45,300 nt of DNA from Thermoplasmata archaeon (GTDB taxonomy: Archaea > Thermoplasmatota > Thermoplasmata > Lutacidiplasmatales > UBA184). The position numbers were made by a program, and so were the translations under genes. The notes under the pieces were generated by a model that worked only from the letters and a program-made list of their open reading frames with translations, was not told the DNA's origin and ran no database searches. Shown piece by piece: positions 39,621 to 45,300 of the stretch. The stretch covers positions 1 through 45,300 of the forward strand of contig JAJYWS010000039.1 of the NCBI GenBank assembly GCA_021791335.1, read 5' to 3'. Numbering within the stretch: position 1 is the first letter of the stretch; each line of letters opens with the position of its first letter.

Positions 39621-40361
39621 CTACGCCTCTTCGACCCGGGGCGCGAGGAGGAACTCGCCCGAGCCCTTCTGCTGGGCCACGGGGAACTCGATCTTCAGCG
39701 GATACTCATTGCCCACATGGAGCGTGACCTCATCGGCCGAACTGATCGACTTCATCATCGCCGAGAAGAAGTCGAGGGGGTACATGCTCTTGACCCGGTC
39801 CTTCGCCTCGATGCTCACGAGCCCGTCGGTCGGGGTGAGCCGCATGTCCATCTTGTCGGTCTCGCTCTCGGAATGGAGCGTAAAGGAGTCGGAGTCCAGT
39901 TCGAGGATCACATTGTCGGCGATGCTCTCGCTGCCGCGGATCCCCTGCCGGAGTTCCTCCATGCGGACCACGGCCTTTGCCGGCGGGTTGACGGTCGGCA
40001 CCTTGGGGTCGGTCAGGCTCGCCGGATCGACGAGCGACATCGCCCGGACCACCTTGCCGACCCGGGTCACCAACGGGTTCTTGCCCCCGTCGTACTGGAG
40101 CGACACCGTATCGCCCGGCTTGGACAGGCGCAGCACGTCCTTGAACCGCTCCATGTCGACGCCGATCTCGGTCGGTTCCCCGGTGAACTCCTCGAAGGCG
40201 GACGGGCTGAGGCGGAGGAGGAGCATCGCCACATGGGACGGGTCGACCGCCTTGACTTCGAGGCCCTCCTTGGAGACGGAGAACTTGGCCTCGGAGACGA
40301 GGGTGGACACCGCTTCGACCACCTCGCGCAGGACCTCCATCCGGATACGAGCCTTGAACAT
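39621..40361 (-). CDS. pcn: DNA polymerase sliding clamp PCNA
   Basis: A 246-residue ring clamp that tethers polymerases, FEN1, ligase and other PIP-box proteins to DNA. Seen: MFKARIRMEVLREVVEAVST, GLEVKAVDPSHVAMLLLRL, FKDVLRLSKPGDTVSLQYD, the interdomain region near VDPASLTDPKVPTVNPPAK, and the C-terminal HVGNEYPLKIEFPV with a FLLAPRVEE end. ATG 40361 matches the conserved N-terminus; TATTTAGA (minus strand, 40393-40400) gives a leader of about 9 nt. Divergent from alaX and probably co-transcribed with the thiolase. Confidence 0.96.
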   Translation of the reverse strand: MFKARIRMEVLREVVEAVSTLVSEAKFSVSKEGLEVKAVDPSHVAMLLLRLSPSAFEEFTGEPTEIGVDMERFKDVLRLSKPGDTVSLQYDGGKNPLVTRVGKVVRAMSLVDPASLTDPKVPTVNPPAKAVVRMEELRQGIRGSESIADNVILELDSDSFTLHSESETDKMDMRLTPTDGLVSIEAKDRVKSMYPLDFFSAMMKSISSADEVTLHVGNEYPLKIEFPVAQQKGSGEFLLAPRVEEA

Positions 40362-40392
40362 TGGGCAACCTGACCGGCCCACACTGCCCCGC

Positions 40393-40400
40393 TCTAAATA
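40393..40400 (-). promoter_or_regulatory. pcn: TATA box of the PCNA gene
   Basis: TATTTAGA on the minus strand, centred about 36 nt from the ATG at 40361. Confidence 0.6.
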
Positions 40401-40546
40401 GGTTGCCTTGCCCCCCGAGGGTGACCGGGGGCGCGCCGGTCGTGACCCGCGCCCGGGGCCCCCGGCGCCACCGACGCGGGGGCAGGACCGCCGCAAGCGA
40501 CTTCCACCGCGCGGTCTTGGGGTCCGGGCGGGGGGCTGCAGGACCG

Positions 40547-41296
40547 ATGCCGACCGAGCTCGCGTATCTCCCCGACTTCGATGCCGCGTACCGACGCCGG
40601 TTCAGCGCCCGGGTGGTCGGGCGTCCCCCGGGGGCCATCGTGCTCGATCGGACCTACTTTTACCCGACCGGGGGCGGTCAGCCGTCCGATTGGGGGTGGA
40701 TGCGCGTCCCCGCCGGCGAGGCGGTCCGGATCACCGAGGTCCGACGGGACGGTGCGGTGGTGGTTCATCGGTACCGGGGCGCGCCGGAGGTCGCCCGGGG
40801 CTTCGTACCGGGCACCGAGATCGAAGGGGAGATCGACTGGGACCGACGCTACGCCCACATGCGGCTCCACTCCGGCCAGCACCTTTTGAGCGGACTCATC
40901 TTCGCCCGGACCGGCCGGCGGACGCTCAAAGCGGCCCTCGACGCGACACGGGCGACGATCGAACTCGACGCGCCGCTCAGCGCCTCCGAGGCCCCGGCGC
41001 TTCAGGAGGAACTGGACCGGGTCATCCGGGAGGATCGCCCCCTCCGGATCCGATCCGTCCCCCGGGAGGAGTGGGAGCGGGGCCGGACCGGCCGGGCCCA
41101 GGGCCTCGCACTGGCCCCGGGGATCGATCCCGTCCGGCTCATCGAAATCGAGGGGCTCGACTCCGGCCCGTGCGGGGGGACCCATGTCCGTTCGACCGCA
41201 GAGATCGCGTCGGCCGTGGTCGGGCCGGGGTCGCCGAGCGGAGCCCGGTGGGCGCTTAGCCTCGCGCGGCCGTCCCCGTCCACTCGCCCCGGGTAG
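40547..41296 (+). CDS. alaX: Alanyl-tRNA editing protein AlaX
   Basis: A 249-residue free-standing homologue of the AlaRS editing domain that hydrolyses Ser- or Gly-tRNA(Ala). Seen: LDRTYFYPTGGGQPSDWG, the zinc motif RLHSGQHLLSG (His108, His112) and GLDSGPCGGTHVRSTAEI (Cys209, His213). The length and N-terminal beta-barrel fit the AlaX-M type. ATG 40547 was chosen at the start of the conserved sequence. It is divergent from PCNA (185 bp between) and overlaps the convergent GNAT gene by 41 bp. Fits with the tRNA-Ala gene in the same window, though the two are far apart. Confidence 0.92.
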   Translation: MPTELAYLPDFDAAYRRRFSARVVGRPPGAIVLDRTYFYPTGGGQPSDWGWMRVPAGEAVRITEVRRDGAVVVHRYRGAPEVARGFVPGTEIEGEIDWDRRYAHMRLHSGQHLLSGLIFARTGRRTLKAALDATRATIELDAPLSASEAPALQEELDRVIREDRPLRIRSVPREEWERGRTGRAQGLALAPGIDPVRLIEIEGLDSGPCGGTHVRSTAEIASAVVGPGSPSGARWALSLARPSPSTRPG

Positions 41297-41822
41297 TGCC
41301 GTAGACGAACACATCGTGCCAGGCGCCGTGATGGAAGAGGGCGCGGTTGAGCCGACCTTCCCGGCGGAGCTTCAACCGCTCGAGCAGCTTGTAGGACGGG
41401 GCGTTGTCGACATCGCAGGTGGCCCCGACCCGCTCGACCGTCTCCCGCTGGAACAGGTGGTCGATCAGGAGGCGGACCGCTTCGGTCCCGTAGCCCCGGC
41501 CCCGCTGCTCCCGGTCTCCGACAACGTACCACACATCGAGATACTCCAGGATCGGATGCGGCGAGTAGTACCCGACGAAGCCGAGGGTCCGGCCGTCGGT
41601 GCGCTCCTCCACGATCCACCGGGGCGCAACCGAACGGGGATCCCCGGGGGCCGACTCCACGGCCGTGACGAACGACTCCCAGGTGTCGACCTCGAACCGA
41701 TCGAAGGGGGCGACGATCTCGGCGTCGTTGTACCATCGGAAGATCCCGAGGTAGTCCGCCTCCGTCAAGGGACGGAGCCGGACCCGGGCCCCCTCCAGCG
41801 TCGGCTCGACCCCGGTCGTCAT
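41256..41822 (-). CDS. GNAT family N-acetyltransferase (RimJ/RimL-like)
   Basis: A 188-residue acetyl-CoA-dependent transferase. Seen: VRLRPLTEADYLGIFRWYND at the N-terminus, the acetyl-CoA pyrophosphate loop EQRGRGYGTEAVRLLIDHLF, and VGATCDVDNAPSYKLLERL with the Asn/Tyr of motif B, then EGRLNRALFHHGAWHDVFVY. The last segment is typical of the RimJ/RimL branch, which includes protein N-terminal and antibiotic acetyltransferases; the acceptor is unknown. TATTTAAG (41857-41864) shared with the divergent epimerase gene gives a leader of about 12 nt. Its 3' end overlaps alaX. Confidence 0.9.
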   Translation of the reverse strand: MTTGVEPTLEGARVRLRPLTEADYLGIFRWYNDAEIVAPFDRFEVDTWESFVTAVESAPGDPRSVAPRWIVEERTDGRTLGFVGYYSPHPILEYLDVWYVVGDREQRGRGYGTEAVRLLIDHLFQRETVERVGATCDVDNAPSYKLLERLKLRREGRLNRALFHHGAWHDVFVYGTTRGEWTGTAARG

Positions 41823-41856
41823 CTGTCGGCCCGGTGTCCGAATAGAGCAGCCCCCC

Positions 41857-41864
41857 TTAAATAC
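41857..41864. promoter_or_regulatory. Palindromic TATA element between divergent GNAT and epimerase genes
   Basis: CTTAAATA on the plus strand, TATTTAAG on the minus strand. It is about 30 nt before the epimerase ATG at 41891 and about 38 nt before the GNAT ATG at 41822, so it may serve both. Confidence 0.55.
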
Positions 41865-41890
41865 GCCGACCTCCGTCCGCCACGCCGTCC

Positions 41891-42859
41891 ATGGTCGCAG
41901 CCGGAGCGTCAGGGCCGGTCGTGGTGACCGGCGGCGCCGGAGCCATCGGAGCCGTGCTGGTCCGGGCCCTCTTGGCGGAAGGACGGCCGGTCCGGGTGAT
42001 CGACAACCTCTCGGGCGGCCGCCCAGAGCACCTGGCCGGGGTGGCCGACGACCCCCGCCTCACCTTCGTCCGGTCCGACCTTGCCGACCCCGATCACTAC
42101 GAGGAGCAGTTCCGCGGGGCCTCCGAGGTCTGGCATCTCGCGGCCAACGCGGACATCCAGAAGGGGACGGCCGATCCGGGGATCGACCTGCGGGAAGGGT
42201 TGCTGAACGCCTTCCGGGTGATGGAGGCGGCCCGTCGCCATGGAGTGAGGCGGCTGCTCTTCTCCTCCTCCAGTGTGGTCTACGGCCGTCCGTCGGTCTT
42301 CCCGACCCCGGAGGGATATGGACCGCTGCTGCCCCAGTCGATCTACGGCGCGTCCAAGCTGTCGGTCGAGGCGTTCCTCTCGGCGTTCGCCCACTCCTAC
42401 GGCCTCAAGACCTACCTCTTCCGGTTCGCCAACATCATCGGACCGTTCATGACGCACGGGGTGATCTACGACTTCTTCGGGAAGCTCCAGCGGGACCCGA
42501 ATCGACTCGAGGTCCTGGGCGACGGCCGGCAAGCGAAGAGCTACCTTCGCAGCGAGGATTGCGTCGCCGGCATGCTCTTTGTCCGGGACCATGCCGACGA
42601 ACCGGTCAACGTCTTCAACCTCGGGGCCCGGGACCGGATCAGCGTCCGGGAGATCGCCGAACGGGTCGTCGCGATCCACGGCGGACGGGCCCGGATCGAG
42701 TATACCGGCGGCGAGCGGGGCTGGGTCGGGGACGTTCCCCAGCAGCTCCTGGACATCGCCAAGGTCGAACGGCTCGGCTGGACCCCGGCCCTCACCAGCG
42801 CGGCGGCCGTCGACCGGACGATCGCCGAGCTGGCCCGGGAACGCGGCATCGGGCGCTAG
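41891..42859 (+). CDS. NAD-dependent sugar-nucleotide epimerase/dehydratase (extended SDR)
   Basis: A 322-residue Rossmann enzyme, most like UDP-glucose 4-epimerase and related nucleotide-sugar epimerases. Seen: VVTGGAGAIGAVLVRALLAE (GxxGxxG NAD motif), VWHLAANADIQKGTADP, LLFSSSSVVYG with the catalytic Ser, SIYGASKLSVEAF (YxxxK), and FRFANIIGP. Cytosolic. Six bases separate it from the GT2 gene, so the two probably supply and transfer a sugar for surface glycans or glycolipids. Which sugar is not visible from the sequence. Confidence 0.92.
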   Translation: MVAAGASGPVVVTGGAGAIGAVLVRALLAEGRPVRVIDNLSGGRPEHLAGVADDPRLTFVRSDLADPDHYEEQFRGASEVWHLAANADIQKGTADPGIDLREGLLNAFRVMEAARRHGVRRLLFSSSSVVYGRPSVFPTPEGYGPLLPQSIYGASKLSVEAFLSAFAHSYGLKTYLFRFANIIGPFMTHGVIYDFFGKLQRDPNRLEVLGDGRQAKSYLRSEDCVAGMLFVRDHADEPVNVFNLGARDRISVREIAERVVAIHGGRARIEYTGGERGWVGDVPQQLLDIAKVERLGWTPALTSAAAVDRTIAELARERGIGR

Positions 42860-42865
42860 GCGACC

Positions 42866-43921
42866 ATGCCGGGCTCCCCCCGACGACCCGGTGCGGTGAC
42901 GGTGATCGTCACCGTCCTGCGGGATCCCCGGGTCGAGCGGACCCTCGGCTCCCTTCGACGGCAGACCCGGCCCCCCGATCGGATCCTGGTGGACGACGGG
43001 GGCGGGCCCGGACCGATCCGGGAGATCGCCCGACGACTGGCGGCCGAGGACCCCCGGATCGTCTACCTGGACGCCCCGGGATCGATCCCCGAAAGCCGCA
43101 ACCGGGCGCTCCGGGAGGTCGATACGGAGTTCGTCGCCTTCCTTGACGCCGACGAGGTCGCCCCCCCGGAATGGCTCGCGAAGCTCCTGGCCCCCATGAC
43201 CGACCCGACGGTCGGATTCACCGGGGGACCCACCCCGGCGATGGAGGGAACCGCCCGGACCATCGGGGCCCGGTACTACGATGCCTACCTCCGGCGGTTC
43301 TACGAGACGGTGGCCCGGCACCACCCCCATGCCCTGCCGATGGGCAACAGCGCCTGGAGGACCGAGGTCTTCGATCGGGTGGGGCTCCTCGACACTACGC
43401 TCTACGAGTCGGCCGCGAGCGAGGATCAGGAGATCGCACTGCGGGCCCTGCGGGCGGGCTACCAGGGCCGCTATGTGGCCGAGGCCTGGGTCGCCCACGA
43501 CTTCTCCGACCTGAGCCTGTACCGCTGGCTTTCGAAGCAGAGCCGCTACGCCCTCGGCGGATACGTGGTTTGGCGACGCCACGGATCGACCTACGAGGCA
43601 AGCCCGGGAGGGCTGCTGCCCTATGTCGCGCCCCCGGCCTTGATCGTCCTGGGAGCCCTCCTGCTGCCCTGGCCCATCCTGCGGACCCCGGGCGAGATCC
43701 TCCTGGTCGTGGGGGCCCTGCTCGGTCTCGGGGTCCTTCTGGGGCTCGGGCTCCAAGGTATGGCCTGGGAACGGAGCTACCCGGGGATGCGGTATCGGCC
43801 CGTCGAGTTCCTCCGGCGCTGGGCGACGCTCCTCGGGGCGGCTCGAGGATTCCTGCGGTACGGCAGGGGAGGATACGATCGCCCGGCGTCGCCCCCGGAC
43901 CGATTGGGTGGGTCCCCATAG
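42866..43921 (+). CDS. GT2 family membrane-anchored glycosyltransferase
   Basis: A 351-residue GT-A fold enzyme. The N-terminal catalytic domain has VTVIVTVLRDPRVERTLGSL, RILVDDGGGPGPIREIA, FVAFLDADEVAPPEWLAKL (metal-binding DAD), MGNSAWRTEVFDRVGLLD and SEDQEIALRALRAGYQGRYV. The C-terminal part, from about residue 250, has two to three hydrophobic segments (APPALIVLGALLLPWPILRT, ILLVVGALLGLGVLLGLGL) that anchor it in the membrane. It follows the epimerase gene closely. Likely adds sugar to a lipid-linked glycan; acceptor unknown. Confidence 0.9.
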   Translation: MPGSPRRPGAVTVIVTVLRDPRVERTLGSLRRQTRPPDRILVDDGGGPGPIREIARRLAAEDPRIVYLDAPGSIPESRNRALREVDTEFVAFLDADEVAPPEWLAKLLAPMTDPTVGFTGGPTPAMEGTARTIGARYYDAYLRRFYETVARHHPHALPMGNSAWRTEVFDRVGLLDTTLYESAASEDQEIALRALRAGYQGRYVAEAWVAHDFSDLSLYRWLSKQSRYALGGYVVWRRHGSTYEASPGGLLPYVAPPALIVLGALLLPWPILRTPGEILLVVGALLGLGVLLGLGLQGMAWERSYPGMRYRPVEFLRRWATLLGAARGFLRYGRGGYDRPASPPDRLGGSP

Positions 43922-44002
43922 CCGCCCCCGGGGCCTCCGCGCCCTTGGCATCACCAGCCGCGGCCCCGGGGCCCCGCTACCGAGGTGCCGCTGCTGGAAA
44001 AC

Positions 44003-44009
44003 CTTAAAC
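44003..44009 (+). promoter_or_regulatory. TATA box of the FKBP gene
   Basis: CTTAAAC centred 26 nt upstream of the ATG at 44032, consistent with a leaderless transcript. Confidence 0.6.
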
Positions 44010-44031
44010 CCGAGGGGGTCTCGGCGCGGGG

Positions 44032-44823
44032 ATGACCAGCCAATCCACGGAAAGCCAGACCCCGGTGAAGGCGGGCGAACTGGTTTCGTTGGACTACGAG
44101 ATCTGGGCCGAAGGCGGAGGTCGAACCGACCTCATCGACACCACCCGGGAGGAGGTGGCCCAGCAGGCTGGCGCCGAACGGGGAGACGGCAGCCGTTTCG
44201 CCCCCCGACCCCACCTGATCGGTGGGGAGTTCTTTCCCTCCGGAATCGAGAAGGGCCTCGAGGGCCTCGTCCCGGGCCAGGAGGTCACCAAGACCTTCCC
44301 CCCGGCCGAAGCGTTCGGGGAACGGGATCCCAAGCTGATCGAGCTCTTCGGGATGCACGAAATCCAGCGGCTGCCCGAAATGCGCCGGGAGGATGCCCGC
44401 CTCGACATCGGCACCGTCCTGACCATCCGGGGACGCCGGGGCCGCGTCGTGAGCCTGACGGCCGCTCGGGTTCGGGTCGACTTCAACCCGCCGTACGCCG
44501 GCCGGACGGTCCGGGGTACCTTCAAGGTCCTCGCCCGAATCGATGCGCCGGCCGACCAGGCCCGCGCGATGGTCGAACTTCACTACGGTCACGGGTCCGA
44601 ATTCAAGGTTGAGATGGACGGATCCACCCTCCATCTCCACCTCCCGGACCGAGCCAAGTTCGATTTGGCCTGGGTTGCCACCAAGCCTCGCCTGATCGAG
44701 GCCCTGCGCCGGCAGGTCCACCCCAAGGAGATCCGGATCGTCGAGGAGTTCGTCACTCCCGAGAGCCCGGCTCCGGCGGCTGGGGGTTCGGAGACCGCGC
44801 CCTCCGGAGCGCCCCCGGCCTGA
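44032..44823 (+). CDS. FKBP-type peptidyl-prolyl cis-trans isomerase (archaeal long form)
   Basis: A 263-residue foldase. The N-terminal SlyD-like FKBP domain shows VKAGELVSLDYEIWAEGGGR, the LIGGEFFPSGIEKGLEGLVP flap region, the VTKTFPPAEAFGERDPKLIE insert-in-flap chaperone part, and GRVVSLTAARVRVDFNPPYA (the HNHPLAGK-type strand, here FNPPYAGRTV). The rest (from about 165) is the C-terminal alpha/beta domain of archaeal long FKBPs, ending in a Pro/Ala/Ser-rich tail. No signal peptide, so cytosolic. Residues of the active site are only partly those of classic FKBP. Confidence 0.9.
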   Translation: MTSQSTESQTPVKAGELVSLDYEIWAEGGGRTDLIDTTREEVAQQAGAERGDGSRFAPRPHLIGGEFFPSGIEKGLEGLVPGQEVTKTFPPAEAFGERDPKLIELFGMHEIQRLPEMRREDARLDIGTVLTIRGRRGRVVSLTAARVRVDFNPPYAGRTVRGTFKVLARIDAPADQARAMVELHYGHGSEFKVEMDGSTLHLHLPDRAKFDLAWVATKPRLIEALRRQVHPKEIRIVEEFVTPESPAPAAGGSETAPSGAPPA

Positions 44824-44888
44824 TCCGCCCCGCCCCCACGACGGAGTACGAACCGAGGGCTCTTGAATCCCGCCCCGGTCGCAACGCC

Positions 44889-45038
44889 ATGAGTTGGTGG
44901 ACCGAAAACTACACGGCCGAGCAGCGCCGGTTCATCCTGGCGGTGTTCGCGGTCGGATTCATAGTCGCCGGCCTCCTCATCTACCTCGGCCTTTCCGGTA
45001 CCCTGCTGGGCGCGATGCCCGGGCCGGTGACCCCGTGA
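44889..45038 (+). CDS. Small single-span membrane protein, 49 residues
   Basis: Not recognised. The sequence starts MSWWTENYTAEQRRF, followed by one hydrophobic segment at about residues 16-38 (ILAVFAVGFIVAGLLIYLGL) and a short Gly/Pro tail. Type of protein: possible accessory subunit of a membrane complex. A weak TATA-like CTTGAAT is centred about 25 nt upstream of the ATG at 44889. It is shorter than usual ORF cut-offs. A second small membrane protein follows at 45087. Confidence 0.55.
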   Translation: MSWWTENYTAEQRRFILAVFAVGFIVAGLLIYLGLSGTLLGAMPGPVTP

Positions 45039-45057
45039 GCGCGGGGTCGTCGAAACC

Positions 45058-45063
45058 GTTTAG
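45058..45063 (+). promoter_or_regulatory. TATA-like element of the 39-residue membrane protein gene
   Basis: GTTTAG, centred about 27 nt upstream of the GTG at 45087. Confidence 0.4.
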
Positions 45064-45300
45064 TGGTCCGGGGAGGTGACCGGCACGTGACGCTCGCCTC
45101 CGACCAGGACGACCGGGGAGTCTATACCGGCTGGATTGCCGGCGCGGTGGTCATCGTGGCGGTCCTTCTGGTCGGCGCCGGATTCTGGATCTACTTCCAC
45201 GGCTGAGGCCCGGCTCTCGGGGACCACGTACAGGTACAGCCGGTGGACCGGATCAACCGTCCGGGGCCTCCAGCCGGGGATCGGGTGGTAGTGACTGACG
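45059..45300 (-). CDS. Possible C-terminal part of a gene entering from the right edge
   Basis: An open minus-strand frame runs in from the window end, reading VSHYHPIPGWRPRTVDPV and RLYLYVVPESRA over 45207-45299. Codon third positions there are almost all G or C, as in the real genes here; this falls off further left, where the frame runs antisense to the 39-residue membrane protein before a stop near 45059. Family not recognisable; the true 3' end is uncertain. Confidence 0.25.
45087..45206 (+). CDS. Small single-span membrane protein, 39 residues
   Basis: Not recognised. A hydrophilic start (VTLASDQDDRGVYTG read with GTG as Met) is followed by one hydrophobic segment (WIAGAVVIVAVLLVGAGFWI) and a stop after YFHG. 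GTG 45087 has a TATA-like GTTTAG about 27 nt upstream. It resembles its 49-residue neighbour in design but not in sequence. An open frame on the opposite strand, 45059-45300, covers the same bases, so only one of the two may be real. Confidence 0.45.
   Translation: MTLASDQDDRGVYTGWIAGAVVIVAVLLVGAGFWIYFHG

Noticed and set aside
41909-43954. 681-codon minus-strand frame
   Set aside because: Antisense to the epimerase and GT2 genes, which have complete motifs in the plus frame.

Overview
This is a high-GC archaeal chromosome segment, most likely from an uncultured member of the Thermoplasmatota. The archaeal assignment rests on an uninterrupted archaeal S10/spc-type ribosomal protein cluster (with eL19, eL32, eS4, Rpp29, SecY, a DUF106 protein, archaeal Cmk and Cbf5), PCNA, the archaeal HMG-CoA synthase/thiolase/DUF35 operon, TATA boxes about 26-27 nt upstream of many start codons (leaderless transcripts), and a tRNA with a bulge-helix-bulge intron. 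DnaK, a DUF835 protein, and no eL34, eL14 or adk gene around secY-cmk-cbf5 point towards Thermoplasmatota; this taxonomic step is inference. No insertion sequence, CRISPR array, rRNA or prophage gene was seen.

Layout. 1-1456 (minus): 5' part of dnaK preceded by a small winged-helix protein gene. 1582-7134: M20 amidohydrolase and SufS-like desulfurase (plus, ATGA overlap), an unknown 119-residue protein (minus), and an MMPL/RND membrane protein (plus). 7201-7299: tRNA-Ala(GGC) with a 27-nt intron in the T-loop. 7385-12809 (plus): apparent mevalonate-entry operon (HTH regulator, HMG-CoA synthase, thiolase homologue, DUF35) running on into a DUF835 protein and a GT4 glycosyltransferase. 13005-16302: DUF99, a zinc-ribbon membrane protein, DUF2203 and a threonine ammonia-lyase with ACT domain. 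16609-32733 (plus): 24 ribosomal protein genes plus Rpp29, then secY, DUF106, cmk and cbf5, nearly all joined by 4-bp stop/start overlaps. 32758-35781: a second MMPL protein. 35806-36535 (minus): Bcp-type peroxiredoxin and a stand-alone Lrp/AsnC effector domain. 36536-37146: GC-rich, gene-free, hairpin-rich stretch. 37147-45206: CysRS, a bacterial-type thiolase behind PCNA, AlaX, GNAT, sugar epimerase, GT2 glycosyltransferase, FKBP peptidyl-prolyl isomerase and two very small single-span membrane proteins.

How the parts fit. The ribosome cluster, secretion channel, CysRS, the AlaX editing factor, tRNA-Ala and Cbf5 make this mainly a translation and protein-export neighbourhood. The mevalonate operon starts isoprenoid lipid synthesis, but its thiolase homologue has Gly where the nucleophilic Cys should be and Arg for the GHP histidine, while a second thiolase with all catalytic residues lies at 38381-39592. 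Two MMPL proteins with ectodomains rich in N-glycosylation sequons, two glycosyltransferases and an epimerase suggest a glycosylated cell envelope.
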